Assembly (NCBI RefSeq): GCF_014762765.1
Contig: NZ_JABURH010000152.1
Location: 1 to 36,973, forward strand
Direction: 5' to 3'
DNA length: 36,973 bases
DNA from: Alcanivorax sp.
GTDB taxonomy: Bacteria > Pseudomonadota > Gammaproteobacteria > Pseudomonadales > Alcanivoracaceae
Shown here: piece after piece, positions 1 through 8,923 of the stretch
How the letters are laid out: every line of letters begins with the position of its first letter
How positions within the stretch are numbered: position 1 is the stretch's first letter
Position numbers and translations under genes: made by a program
The notes under the pieces: model-generated
Told to the model about the DNA's origin: nothing
What the model saw: only the letters and a program-made list of their open reading frames with translations
Database searches by the model: none

Positions 1-220
1 GCAGGCTGTGGTTGGCGGCCAGGGTCTGGTCGATCAGTTGCCCCAGCAGCGGGTCTTCGAAGCCGGCCCAGAACTGTTGCTCGGCCGGCTGCCGGGATGC
101 CGCCGTCAGCTCGGCTGCATGGAACGCCTCCGGCTCCGGGGTGGGCGGCGCCTGATAGTCCGGGCCCACGGCACAGGCACTCAGCAACAGAGTGACCGCG
201 GCGACAGAAAACTTACGCAT
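1..220 (-). CDS. RND efflux outer membrane factor, OprN/NodT-type lipoprotein (5' part only)
   Basis: The reading frame starts with ATG at 220-218 and leaves the window at base 1, so only about 73 N-terminal residues are seen. They show a short hydrophobic signal with lipobox LLSAC (Cys16), then VGPDYQAP, the typical start of OprM/OprN/NodT outer membrane channels, and a FWAGFEDPLL segment common to the family. The start overlaps the end of the RND pump gene by 8 bases (ATGCGTAA), so the two are translationally coupled. It would form the outer membrane duct of the tripartite pump. The family call is firm; substrate cannot be judged. Confidence 0.88.
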   Translation of the reverse strand, partial: MRKFSVAAVTLLLSACAVGPDYQAPPTPEPEAFHAAELTAASRQPAEQQFWAGFEDPLLGQLIDQTLAANHSL

Positions 221-3200
221 GGCTCTCTCCTTCAAGGCGACCATGGGGATCGCCATCCATGGTGGATGCATGCTGGCTCACCGGCGGCTTGCCGCCGGCC
301 AGCTTGCGCAATGCCACATAAAACACCGGCGTCAGGAACAAGCCGAACAGGGTCACCCCGAGCATGCCGAAGAACAGGGCCACACCCAGTGCCTGACGCA
401 CTTCCGATCCGGCACCACTACCCAGCACCAGCGGTACCACGGCAGCGGTAAAGGTGATGGACGTCATGATGATGGGCCGCAGCCGCAGGCGGCAGGCTTC
501 CAGCGCCGCGTCCACCACACCCCTGCCCTGCAGCTCCAGCTCGCGGGCAAATTCCACGATCAGGATGGCGTTCTTGCAGGCCAGCGCGATCAACACCACC
601 AGGCCCACCTGCACGAAAATGTTGTTGTCGCCCTGGAAGTACCACACACCGAGCAGCGCCGAGAGCATGCACATGGGCACGATCAGGATCACCGCCAGCG
701 GCAGGGTCCAGCTTTCGTACAGGGCGGCGAGCACCAGGAACACCAGCAGGATCGACAGCGGGAACACCAGCAACGCCGCATTGCCCTGGGTGGCCTGCTG
801 GTAGCTCAGGTCGGTCCATTCGAACGTCATGCCGGCGGGCAACACGTCTTCGGCGATGTTGCTCAGCACGTCCATGGCCTGGGCGGAGGACAGCATGGTG
901 GGGTCCGCCTCACCGGCCAGGTCCGCTGCCGGGTAACCGTTGTAGCGCAGCACCGGGTCCGGACCGAAATCCTCGCTGATGGTGACCATGGAGCCGATGG
1001 GCACCATCTCGCCATGGATGTTGCGGGTCTTCAGGTTGGCGATGTCGGCGACGCTGTCACGGAACGGCGCATCCGCCTGGGCGATCACCTGCCAGGTGCG
1101 TCCGAAACGGTTGAAGTCGTTCACGTAGGTGGAGCCCAGATAGGTCTGCAGGGTATCGAACAACCCGGTGAGCGGCACGCCCTGGGCCTTGGCCCGTTCG
1201 CGATCCACCGCCGCATTCAACTGCGGCACATTGGCCTGGTAGCTGGTGATCGGGAAACCCATGCCCGGTGTCTGGGCGATGGCCCCTTGCATGGCATTCA
1301 CTGCATTCTGCAGCTCGCCATAGCCCAGGTTGCCCCTGTCCTCGATGAACATCTGGTAGCCATTACCATTGCCCAGACCGAGAATCGGTGGCGGCATAAA
1401 GGAGAAGGCAAAACCTTCCTTGAGGCCGGCGATGCGCCCGTTGATTTCTTCATTGATCTGCGCGGCAGTCCGGCTGCGCTGATCAAAGGGCTCCAGCGGG
1501 AAGAACACCAGGCCAGTATTGGACGTGTTGGTGAACTGCAAAGCGTTGAGCCCGGGGAAGGCCACCGCGTGGGACACCCCTTCGGTCTCCATGCCAATAT
1601 CCACCACCCGCTGCAGCAACTGGTCCGTGCGCTCCAGAGACGCGCCTTCCGGCAGTTTTACCCCGGCGATCAGGTACATCTTGTCCTGGGTGGGAATAAA
1701 GCCCGGCGGCACCACCTTGAACATCAACCCGGTACCCGCCAGCAACAGCGCATAGATCACGAACACCATGCCACGGTGGCGCAGGGAACGGGCCACACCA
1801 CTCTGATAGCGCTCCGAGCTGGCGTTGAAGAAGCGATTGAACGGCCGGAACAACCAGCCAAACACGGCATCGATAATTTTGGTCAGGCGATCCTTCGGCG
1901 CGCTATGAGGCTTGAGCAACATGGCTGCCAGCGCCGGCGACAGGGTCAACGAATTGATCGTGGAAATCACCGTGGAAATGGCGATGGTCACTGCAAACTG
2001 CCGGTAGAACTGCCCGGTAACCCCATCCAGAAATGCCATGGGCACAAACACCGCACACAACACCAGGCCGATAGCCACGATGGGGCCGGACACTTCCTTC
2101 ATGGCCTGGTGGGCAGCGGCCAGGGGCGTCAGCCCTTCCTCGATATTTCGCTCCACGTTTTCCACCACCACGATGGCATCATCCACCACGATACCGATGG
2201 CCAATACCAGACCGAACAGGGTCAGGGTGTTGATGGAATAACCGAGCAGATAGAGCGCGCCAAATGTCCCGACGATGGAAATGGGTACCGCCAGCAAAGG
2301 GATAATGGAAGCCCGCCAGGTCTGCAGGAACAGGGTCACCACCAGCACCACCAGCAGCACCGCTTCCAGCAGAGTCTTGATGACTGACTTGATGGAATCA
2401 CTGACAAAGATGGTGGTGTCATAGACGGTTTCGTATTCCACCCCGGCCGGAAACCGAGTGGCGATTTCGTCCATGGTGCTGACCACCTGCTCGCGAATTT
2501 CCAGGGCGTTGGCGCCGGGGGCCTGAAAGATACCAATGGCTACCGCATCCTTGCTGTCCAGTTGCGCGCGCAGAGTGTAATCCCCGGCGCCCAGCTCCAG
2601 CCGTGCCACATCGGAGAGGCGTACGATCTCGCCATCGGCACCGCTCTTGATGACGATGTCACCAAACTCTTCCACCGTACGCAGCCGTCCCTGGGCATTG
2701 ATCAGGGTAAGGAAATCACTGCTTGGCATGGGTTCCGCGCCAAGCTGACCGGCAGATACCTGCACGTTCTGTTCGCGCATGGCCGCCACCACATCAGCGG
2801 CAGTCAGACTGCGGGCGGCAATCTTGTCCGGGTCCAGCCAGGCACGCATGGCGTAATCGCCGCCGCCAAACACCTGGGCATCGCCCACACCGCGAATCCG
2901 CGCCAGTGCATCGCGCACATGCAGCCGTGCATAGTTGCGCAGGTACAGCGTGTCGTAGCGGCCATCCGGGGAAGTCAGGTGCACCACCATCAGGAAGGTG
3001 GGCGACTGCTTCTGGGTGGTGACCCCTTGCCGCCGCACATCCTCGGGCAACCGTGCCAGCGCCTGGCTCACCCGGTTCTGCACCCGCACGGTGGCATCGT
3101 CCGCATCAATATCCGGGCGAAAAGTCACCGTCATCTGCAACACACCATCGGAACCGGCCACGGACTTGAGGTACATCATCCCCTCGACGCCGTTGATGGA

Positions 3201-3407
3201 TTCCTCCAGCGGCGTGGCCACGGTTTCGGCAATCACCTTGGGGTTGGCACCGGGGTACACCGTACGCACTACCACCGATGGCGGCACCACTTCCGGGTAT
3301 TCACTCACCGGCAGGCTGGGCAGCGAGATCAGGCCCACCGCAAAAATGATGATCGACAACACCGCGGCAAAGATCGGTCTGTCGACGAAGAAACGCGAGA
3401 AATTCAT
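213..3407 (-). CDS. RND multidrug efflux pump inner membrane subunit, MexF-like
   Basis: This 1064-residue protein has the full length of HAE1-type RND pumps. It begins MNFSRFFVDRPIFAAVL and has the TM4 proton-relay pair Asp409-Asp410 in GIVVDDAIVVVENVERN. The N-terminal 220 residues, including PPSVVVRTVYPGANP, TTQKQSP and EQNVQVSAGQLGAEP, resemble MexF more than MexB or AcrB. It exports drugs or solvents by proton antiport from the inner membrane, with the adaptor at 3495-4679 and the channel at 1-220. The start has a good ribosome site (CAGGAG). The gap to the adaptor gene is 87 bp. Substrates are unknown; MexEF-OprN systems elsewhere export chloramphenicol and quinolones. Confidence 0.95.
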   Translation of the reverse strand: MNFSRFFVDRPIFAAVLSIIIFAVGLISLPSLPVSEYPEVVPPSVVVRTVYPGANPKVIAETVATPLEESINGVEGMMYLKSVAGSDGVLQMTVTFRPDIDADDATVRVQNRVSQALARLPEDVRRQGVTTQKQSPTFLMVVHLTSPDGRYDTLYLRNYARLHVRDALARIRGVGDAQVFGGGDYAMRAWLDPDKIAARSLTAADVVAAMREQNVQVSAGQLGAEPMPSSDFLTLINAQGRLRTVEEFGDIVIKSGADGEIVRLSDVARLELGAGDYTLRAQLDSKDAVAIGIFQAPGANALEIREQVVSTMDEIATRFPAGVEYETVYDTTIFVSDSIKSVIKTLLEAVLLVVLVVTLFLQTWRASIIPLLAVPISIVGTFGALYLLGYSINTLTLFGLVLAIGIVVDDAIVVVENVERNIEEGLTPLAAAHQAMKEVSGPIVAIGLVLCAVFVPMAFLDGVTGQFYRQFAVTIAISTVISTINSLTLSPALAAMLLKPHSAPKDRLTKIIDAVFGWLFRPFNRFFNASSERYQSGVARSLRHRGMVFVIYALLLAGTGLMFKVVPPGFIPTQDKMYLIAGVKLPEGASLERTDQLLQRVVDIGMETEGVSHAVAFPGLNALQFTNTSNTGLVFFPLEPFDQRSRTAAQINEEINGRIAGLKEGFAFSFMPPPILGLGNGNGYQMFIEDRGNLGYGELQNAVNAMQGAIAQTPGMGFPITSYQANVPQLNAAVDRERAKAQGVPLTGLFDTLQTYLGSTYVNDFNRFGRTWQVIAQADAPFRDSVADIANLKTRNIHGEMVPIGSMVTISEDFGPDPVLRYNGYPAADLAGEADPTMLSSAQAMDVLSNIAEDVLPAGMTFEWTDLSYQQATQGNAALLVFPLSILLVFLVLAALYESWTLPLAVILIVPMCMLSALLGVWYFQGDNNIFVQVGLVVLIALACKNAILIVEFARELELQGRGVVDAALEACRLRLRPIIMTSITFTAAVVPLVLGSGAGSEVRQALGVALFFGMLGVTLFGLFLTPVFYVALRKLAGGKPPVSQHASTMDGDPHGRLEGESHA

Positions 3408-3494
3408 GGCAAAAGACTCCTGTCAGCCGTGCCGAAGCACAGCCGCGCTTTGTCGTTCCCTTGTGACGCCGGGCGACCGCCCGACGTTGATTAA

Positions 3495-4679
3495 TTACGG
3501 CTGGGCCACCGCGATGGCGGACTGCTCGTCGTTGCTGGCACTCATGGCCACCTGATTCGGCTGCACCGGCATTCCATCGCCAAACACTTTCTGGATACCG
3601 TTGACGATCACCCGGTCGCCGCTCTCCAGACCCTGGTGAATCACCAGCAGATCCTCCACCGACCGCCCGGGAGTCACCTGCCGGCGCGCCACCTGGTTGT
3701 TGTCATCCACCACGTACACAAAGCGACGATCCTGATCGGTCATTACTGCCTTACGGCTGACCAGCAGGGCGCGGTCCAGTTTTGCCACCGGCATTTCCAC
3801 GCGGGCGAACTGGCCCGGCTTAAAAATGCCAGCCGTGTTGTCCAGTACCGCCCGGTACTGGAGGGTGCCGGTGCCGCTGTTGAGACGGTTGTCGATAAAA
3901 TCCAGCGTGCCACGGTGCGGATACCCGGCTTCCCCGGACAGGCCGATCCGCACCGTGGCGGACTTCCCCGCGCCAGGCACCTGCTGGCTCTCGAACGCGG
4001 ATTGTTCATCGGCCTCGAAATAGACATGCATGGGATTCACCGACACCAGCGTGGTCAGCAGGGTCTGGTCCGCATTGGCCAGATTGCCCCGGGTCACCAT
4101 GGCACGGCCGGTACGGCCATCCACCGGGGCAGTAACGCGGGTGTATTGCAGATCCAGCTCCGCCGTATCCACCGCCGCACGGGCAGCGTTTACCAGCGCT
4201 TTGGCACTGAGCAGGGCAGCACTACGCTGGTCATATTCCTCACGGGAGATGGCGCGACTTTCCAGCAGGGTTTTCGCCCTGCCCGCTTCGCTCTTTGCCA
4301 GTTCCAACTGGCTTCTGGCCTGCTCCAGCTCTGCGCGAGCCGCCTGCAAACGTGCCCGGTAAGGACGCGGATCGATCTGGAACAACAGATCTCCGGCCTT
4401 CACCGGCTCCCCTTCCTCAAACGCCACCTGGTCGATATAGCCACTGACCCGCGGCCGCAGCTCCACGGTTTGCGGCGCCACCACACGGCCGGTAAAGGAT
4501 TCCCACAGGGTCACCGGCTCGGCAATCACCTGGGCCACATCCACTTCCGGCGGCGGCATCTGTTGCCCGGCTTCACTACGGGCATCGCAACCGGCAACAA
4601 ACACGGCCGCCATTAACGCCACCAACAGCCCCCAGTAGACACCCGCTCCACTGGCACTTTCTCCACTCAAACTTTCCAT
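3495..4679 (-). CDS. RND efflux periplasmic adaptor (membrane fusion protein), MexE-like lipoprotein
   Basis: I place the start at 4679, where ATG follows AACAGGAG by a normal gap; the longer open frame to 4790 adds a sequence with no family resemblance. The 394-residue product begins with a hydrophobic segment and lipobox VAGC, so it is probably lipid-anchored. It then shows the barrel-sandwich entry (ELRPRVSGYIDQVAFEEG), a helical hairpin of about 90 residues rich in Ala, Glu and Arg (ARLQAARAELEQARSQLEL to AARAAVDTAELDLQYTRV), and the return lipoyl half. It joins the pump to the outer membrane channel. First gene of the operon. Confidence 0.93.
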   Translation of the reverse strand: MESLSGESASGAGVYWGLLVALMAAVFVAGCDARSEAGQQMPPPEVDVAQVIAEPVTLWESFTGRVVAPQTVELRPRVSGYIDQVAFEEGEPVKAGDLLFQIDPRPYRARLQAARAELEQARSQLELAKSEAGRAKTLLESRAISREEYDQRSAALLSAKALVNAARAAVDTAELDLQYTRVTAPVDGRTGRAMVTRGNLANADQTLLTTLVSVNPMHVYFEADEQSAFESQQVPGAGKSATVRIGLSGEAGYPHRGTLDFIDNRLNSGTGTLQYRAVLDNTAGIFKPGQFARVEMPVAKLDRALLVSRKAVMTDQDRRFVYVVDDNNQVARRQVTPGRSVEDLLVIHQGLESGDRVIVNGIQKVFGDGMPVQPNQVAMSASNDEQSAIAVAQP

Positions 4680-5356
4680 TTCCGCAACTCCTGTTATCAC
4701 CACCCAGCTCTGCCTGGTTATCGAATACCCACGACAACATTCGACAGCGCACAAAAAAAACCGGGATGACTGGTTCTCTCGTGAAGCCAATCACCCCCCA
4801 ACAGATCAGCAACTCTATTTCCTCAAGCTAAGTTGAGGTCAATGCAGATTCGACTCGCCCTTTTACTATCTTCCTCATAGTCGCTGTCTCTGACCGAACG
4901 CCAGACGGAACAGCAAACGACCACCAACAGATCGGCCAGTCAGAGAAGACAAGATACGGAGAGGCGCCAATTCGGCGGTAGCGGGTTACTGCGTGAAGAT
5001 TGCCTGATTCTGTTAGCAAGGCGAAAAGTGATAAACCCGGCAAGGGCGATCCGGCAATATGAAGGCCACCTTTCATTGTAATTTCAGGCAAGTGACAACA
5101 ATGCAGGAAGAGCTGGACGACCAGGCTGCATTCTCAAATAACCTTACTCAAAGGCCATTACCCCGAGCATACCGTATTGACCTGCCAGGCTTTTGGACAA
5201 GCCGGACCCAGCATCCCGGCTTGTCATATCCCGCAAGGCAGCCATGACGTATTGCCGGTTTCTGCGCAGTGATTGCCTGATCCTGCAGAAAGTGACTCAA
5301 TGGGCACACGGGCTGGCAGCGCTCTGCGTATACTGCCGGCAACAGGAGGACAGGCC
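4680..5356. promoter_or_regulatory. Divergent intergenic region between the mexE-like operon and the araC-type gene
   Basis: No convincing gene lies in these 677 bases; the short open frames lack ribosome sites and protein-like composition. Two features stand out. A 15-base sequence GATTGCCTGATYCTG occurs directly repeated at 4998-5012 and 5271-5285 (14 of 15 identical), both followed within about 15 bases by AAAGTGA or AAGTGA. A 10-bp perfect inverted repeat, GACAAGCCGG and its complement, lies at 5196-5205 and 5216-5225 with a 10-base spacer. Either could bind the divergent AraC-type regulator; this is inference. Confidence 0.5.
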
Positions 5357-6307
5357 ATGACCGTGACAACCCCGGAGTTACCCCGCAATCTCAGCGCCGG
5401 ACCCCAGCAGCAACTGGCTGATATCGTCGGTCGCTGGGCCGATGGCAGCGGCATGCGCCAAACCGCTATCGAAGGTGTGGACTTGTATCGCTCTGATGGG
5501 CTGACGGCCTGCGGTTCCACCGTCTATGAACCCTCACTGATTTTTATTCTGCAGGGCACCAAGACCATTCAGCTCGGCGACCGGGAAATTGTCTACGGCC
5601 CCATGAGCTACCTGGCCAGTTCCGTGCATTTGCCGGTGCAGGGGCAGATCGTCGATGCCTGCAAGGATCGCCCTTATCTCGCTGCCAAGATCACCGTGGA
5701 TCCGCAGGAGGTAACGGACCTGGTGCTGGAACTGGGTGACAAGGTAGCCAGTTTCGACCCGGACAGTCCTTGCCCGGAAATCAGTTGCGGCCTGTGCATG
5801 TCCTACATGGACGAACGCATGCAGGGCGCCCTGTACCGACTGCTTAGCCTGCTGGATTCCCCCGAAGATATTCAGGTGCTGGCACCGCTGGCACGGCGGG
5901 AAATCATCTACCGGGCACTGATCGGCGAGATGGGCCCGCGCATGCGCAAGTTCGTGGCTGCGGACTCCCAGGCCAACCGGATTTCCCGGGTGATCTCCAC
6001 CCTGCGTGGCCGCTACACCGAACCATTGCGAGTGAAGGAGCTGGCAGAAGAAGCCAACATGAGCGAGTCCACCCTGTTCCACAGCTTCAAGCAGGTCACT
6101 CGCATGTCGCCACTGCAGTTCCAGAAAAAACTGCGCCTCTACGAAGCCCGCCGTCTGATGCTCACCGAGGGACTGGAAGCGGCCACCGCCAGCTACCGGG
6201 TAGGCTACGAAAGCCCCTCCCACTTCAGCCGCGAATACAGCCGCATGTTTGGCGCGCCGCCGAAGGCGGATGTGTTGAAGTTGCGGGGAGAGCAGATAAG
6301 CGCTTAA
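5357..6307 (+). CDS. AraC-family transcriptional regulator
   Basis: The start at 5357 is chosen because ATG follows AACAGGAGGACAGGCC; the frame is open back to 5273. The 316-residue product has an N-terminal AraC_N-type (PF06719-like) domain (roughly residues 20-190: LYRSDGLTACGSTVYEPSLI, then the cupin-like core). A C-terminal double helix-turn-helix follows (EPLRVKELAEEANMSESTLF; then ASYRVGYESPSHFSREYSRM), the classic AraC/XylS signature. It is divergent from the MexEF-type operon, suggesting it controls that operon and itself, whereas the known MexEF regulator MexT is a LysR protein. The inducer is unknown. Its stop codon lies 6 bases before heptad element 1. Confidence 0.9.
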   Translation: MTVTTPELPRNLSAGPQQQLADIVGRWADGSGMRQTAIEGVDLYRSDGLTACGSTVYEPSLIFILQGTKTIQLGDREIVYGPMSYLASSVHLPVQGQIVDACKDRPYLAAKITVDPQEVTDLVLELGDKVASFDPDSPCPEISCGLCMSYMDERMQGALYRLLSLLDSPEDIQVLAPLARREIIYRALIGEMGPRMRKFVAADSQANRISRVISTLRGRYTEPLRVKELAEEANMSESTLFHSFKQVTRMSPLQFQKKLRLYEARRLMLTEGLEAATASYRVGYESPSHFSREYSRMFGAPPKADVLKLRGEQISA

Positions 6308-6313
6308 CTGCAA

Positions 6314-6469
6314 TTGATAGTTGAAAATGGATAATTGATAACTCGCGAAGCTCTTTCGTCATAGATTCAAATGATAGAGGCCGCGCCCATTGGTTGGGCG
6401 CGGCCTCTTACGTTGAATACAAGAAAACGTTTATCGCGAAGTTATCAATTATCCATTCTCAATTATCAA
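6314..6469. repeat. Heptad-armed stem-loop element 1 (TTGATAA type)
   Basis: Left arm: four 7-base units of type TKGANAR at 6314-6341, then CTCGCG. Right arm: CGCGAAG at 6435 followed by inverted units to 6469. The arms pair over about 30 bp with few mismatches. In the middle, 6376-6389 and 6395-6408 form a perfect 14-bp hairpin of the shared core (AGAGGCCGCGCCCA) with a 5-base loop. The element fills the gap between the convergent araC-type and ABC permease genes. The permease stop codon (6466-6468) is the TGA inside a right-arm unit. It could act as a bidirectional terminator. Confidence 0.85.
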
Positions 6470-7233
6470 CTCTTCAATCGATATCCTGTCCGGAAAATCC
6501 ACCACACCAGCGCGATACAGATCGCCAGGAAGAACAGGGTCATGCCGATGCTGATGCCGATGTGTACGTCGGCGCTGCCGAAGAAGCTGTAACGGAAACC
6601 ACTGATCAGGTAGACCACCGGGTTGAACAGGGTCACTGTTTGCCAGAATGTTGGCAGCATGTCGATGGAATAGAAGCTGCCGCCCAGGAAGGTCAGCGGG
6701 GTAATGATCATCAGGGGAATGATCTGCAATTTCTCGAAGGTATCCGCCCAGATGCCGATAATGAACCCGAACAGGCTGAAGGTAATCGCGGTAAGCAGCA
6801 GGAAGCCGAACATCATGAAGGGATGCTGAACCTCATAGTCCACAAAGAATCGCGCCGTGATCAATATCAAAACGCCCAGTATCGATGACTTGGTCGCGGC
6901 TGCTCCCACATAACCGATGACGATCTCCACATAGGAGACCGGCGCTGACAGCACCTCATAGATCGTGCCCGAAAACGTGGGCATGTAGATACCGAACGAG
7001 GCATTGGAAATGCTCTGTGTCATCAGGGTAAGCATGATCAGGCCGGGAATAATAAACGCCCCGTAACTGACGCCGCCAATTTCCACCATGCGCGAACCAA
7101 TGGCGGAGCCGAACACCACAAAGTACAGGGACGTGGAGATCACCGGTGAGGCCACGCTCTGCATCAGGGTGCGCCAGGTACGCGCCATTTCGAACTTGTA
7201 GATGGCGCGAATGGAATAAATATTCAGTTTCAT
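6466..7233 (-). CDS. ABC-2 type transporter permease (YadH-like)
   Basis: The 255-residue protein has six hydrophobic segments and the ABC-2 family signature region ([20 protein letters not shown] followed by [12 protein letters not shown]), close in length and order to E. coli YadH. It forms the membrane channel of an exporter with the ATPase encoded just upstream; the genes overlap by 4 bases (ATGA), implying translational coupling. Substrate is unknown; drug or cell-envelope lipid/glycan export are usual for the family. The last residues are encoded within heptad element 1, so the element reaches into the coding end. Confidence 0.92.
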   Translation of the reverse strand: MKLNIYSIRAIYKFEMARTWRTLMQSVASPVISTSLYFVVFGSAIGSRMVEIGGVSYGAFIIPGLIMLTLMTQSISNASFGIYMPTFSGTIYEVLSAPVSYVEIVIGYVGAAATKSSILGVLILITARFFVDYEVQHPFMMFGFLLLTAITFSLFGFIIGIWADTFEKLQIIPLMIITPLTFLGGSFYSIDMLPTFWQTVTLFNPVVYLISGFRYSFFGSADVHIGISIGMTLFFLAICIALVWWIFRTGYRLKS

Positions 7234-8198
7234 CGGGCCTCTCCGGCTGGGGTGGCGTTTTCCGTGGCGGGCTGGCCGTTGTGGACCAGGTCCACAAAGA
7301 TATCTTCCAGGGAACTCTGTCGGGAATGCAGATCCTTGAACTCGATGCCCGCCGCATTCAATGCCCGCAGCAGCTCGGCAATGCCGGTGCTTTCCTGGTT
7401 GGCATCATAGGTATAAATCAGCCCATAGCCGTCGTCCGACAAGGCCAGCGCATCGCTGCCCAGACCGGCTGGCAGACTTTCCAGGGGTTCGGCCAAATGT
7501 ACGGTGAGTTGCTTGCGACCCAGCTTCTGCATCAGACGGGCCTTGTCATCCACCAGGATAATTTCTCCCTGGCGGATAATACCCACCCGGTCTGCCATCT
7601 CCTCGGCTTCCTCGATGTAATGGGTAGTCAGGATAATCGTCACGCCCTGTTCGCGGAGCTGGCGCACCATCTCCCACATTTCCCGGCGCAACTCCACATC
7701 CACCCCGGCAGTAGGCTCATCCAGAAACAGGATCTTGGGTTCGTGGGACAGTGCCTTGGCAATCATCACCCGCCGCTTCATGCCGCCGGACAGCATCATG
7801 ATCTTGTTGTCCCGCTTGTCCCACAGGGACAGCACCTTCAGAACCTTCTCGATATGGGCATCGTTACGGGGTTTGCCAAACAGGCCCCGGCTGAAGCTCA
7901 CCGTATCCCAGACCGTCTCGAAGGCATCGGTTGACAGTTCCTGGGGCACCAACCCGATGGCGGAGCGTGCTTCACGGTAATCGCGCACAATGTCGTAGCC
8001 GTCCGCCAGCACGGTGCCACTGGAAGGATTGACGATGCCACAGATGATGCTGATCAGGGTGGTCTTGCCGGCACCGTTGGGGCCCAGAAGAGCAAAGATC
8101 TCTCCGGCGTGAATATCCAGATTGATGTTCTTCAGGGCCTGAAAGCCGCCCTGATAGATCTTGTTCAGGTCTTTCACGGAAATGACAGCACTCACCAC
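7230..8198 (-). CDS. ABC transporter ATP-binding protein (YadG-like)
   Basis: This is a 322-residue ATPase with Walker [10 protein letters not shown], signature LSGGMKRR, Walker B ILFLDEP and the H-loop histidine in [12 protein letters not shown]-terminal extension of about 90 residues is typical of DrrA/YadG-type exporters. Two GTG codons stand in tandem at 8198 and 8195; the ribosome site AAAGGAG fits the second better (6 bases rather than 3), giving a product starting at residue 2. It powers the ABC-2 permease downstream. It is divergent from soxR, so control by SoxR is possible but unproven. Confidence 0.93.
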   Translation of the reverse strand: MVSAVISVKDLNKIYQGGFQALKNINLDIHAGEIFALLGPNGAGKTTLISIICGIVNPSSGTVLADGYDIVRDYREARSAIGLVPQELSTDAFETVWDTVSFSRGLFGKPRNDAHIEKVLKVLSLWDKRDNKIMMLSGGMKRRVMIAKALSHEPKILFLDEPTAGVDVELRREMWEMVRQLREQGVTIILTTHYIEEAEEMADRVGIIRQGEIILVDDKARLMQKLGRKQLTVHLAEPLESLPAGLGSDALALSDDGYGLIYTYDANQESTGIAELLRALNAAGIEFKDLHSRQSSLEDIFVDLVHNGQPATENATPAGEAR

Positions 8199-8303
8199 TT
8201 TCTCCTTTGTTGGACCTGTGAGCAGGCTGTTGAAAAGCCCGCCTCATTATGCCCGAAATAAATGTCTCTCGCTGGCGCTCACGAGCAGAATTTGACAGCA
8301 TAA

Positions 8304-8325
8304 GACCTGAAGTTTGGTTAAGGTC
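8304..8325 (+). promoter_or_regulatory. Candidate SoxR/MerR operator upstream of soxR
   Basis: The 22-base site has perfect outer half-sites GACCT and AGGTC, with inner AA and TT also symmetric. It lies 25 bases before the soxR start, in the region divergent from the ABC exporter. MerR-family regulators bind such spaced dyads within stretched promoters. The match to the usual SoxR box is only partial. Confidence 0.45.
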
Positions 8326-8350
8326 AAAGCACGCATTGAAGGAATTCACC

Positions 8351-8800
8351 ATGACCCTCACCTGTGCAGACGATATCCACAAGGCACTCACCGTGGGCGA
8401 GGTCGCCGAACGCAGCGGCGTGGCTGTTTCCGCCCTGCATTTCTATGAAAAAAAGGGCCTTATTCAGAGCTCACGCAGTGCCGGCAATCAGCGCCGCTAT
8501 CATCGCGATGTGCTGCGCCGGGTGGCGGTGATCAAGGTTGCGCAGCGTATCGGTATACCGCTGGCGGAGATTGCCGAGGCCCTGGCCGAGCTGCCCGATG
8601 GCCGCAGTCCCACTGCCCGCGACTGGAAACGCATGTCCGCCAAATGGCGCGGGCATCTGGACGAGCGCATCAATGATCTGACCATGCTGCGTGACCAGCT
8701 CAATGAGTGTATCGGCTGCGGCTGCCTGTCCATCAAGGCCTGCCGGCTGCGCAATCCCTTTGACTCCCTGTCCGAGGAAGGTCCAGGGCCGCATTTCTAG
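8351..8800 (+). CDS. soxR: Redox-sensing MerR-family regulator SoxR
   Basis: I choose ATG at 8351, after GAAGGAA; this gives 149 residues, the normal SoxR size, and removes a non-conserved upstream extension. The protein has a MerR helix-turn-helix ([20 protein letters not shown]), a dimerisation helix, and the SoxR cysteine cluster Cys120-x2-Cys123-x-Cys125-x5-Cys131 that holds the [2Fe-2S] cluster. Oxidation of the cluster by redox-cycling compounds or nitric oxide activates transcription. No soxS is nearby, as usual outside enterics, where SoxR directly controls exporters and oxidoreductases. The divergent ABC exporter is a natural candidate target. Confidence 0.95.
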   Translation: MTLTCADDIHKALTVGEVAERSGVAVSALHFYEKKGLIQSSRSAGNQRRYHRDVLRRVAVIKVAQRIGIPLAEIAEALAELPDGRSPTARDWKRMSAKWRGHLDERINDLTMLRDQLNECIGCGCLSIKACRLRNPFDSLSEEGPGPHF

Positions 8801-8839
8801 AGGCTTTTCGCGCTTTCAAAGCCGCTGCCGCCTGCCCTT

Positions 8840-8853
8840 CCGACCTTGGTCGG
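8840..8853 (+). terminator. Possible soxR terminator hairpin
   Basis: A perfect 14-base palindrome (CCGACCTTGGTCGG) is followed by CATTCATTTTG. The stem is short and the T-run interrupted, so it would be a weak terminator before the isocitrate dehydrogenase gene. Confidence 0.4.
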
Positions 8854-8923
8854 CATTCATTTTGCCATCTGCAGCGGGCACAATGAGATTCCTGCAACAC
8901 CCTTTCCGCAATCAGGAGGCAGC

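Noticed and set aside
192-2387. A 731-codon open frame on the plus strand
   Set aside because: It is antisense to the RND pump gene, with extreme His/Gln/Gly content and no domain. It results from the GC-rich codon pattern of the real gene.
4828-5247. Short open frames in the mexE/araC gap (87 aa minus, 62 aa plus)
   Set aside because: No ribosome sites, no protein-like composition, and they overlap likely regulatory sequences.
6314-6469. Heptad elements considered as insertion sequences
   Set aside because: They contain no transposase frame and no clear target-site duplication; they are 150-265 bases long. A MITE-like origin stays possible but unproven.
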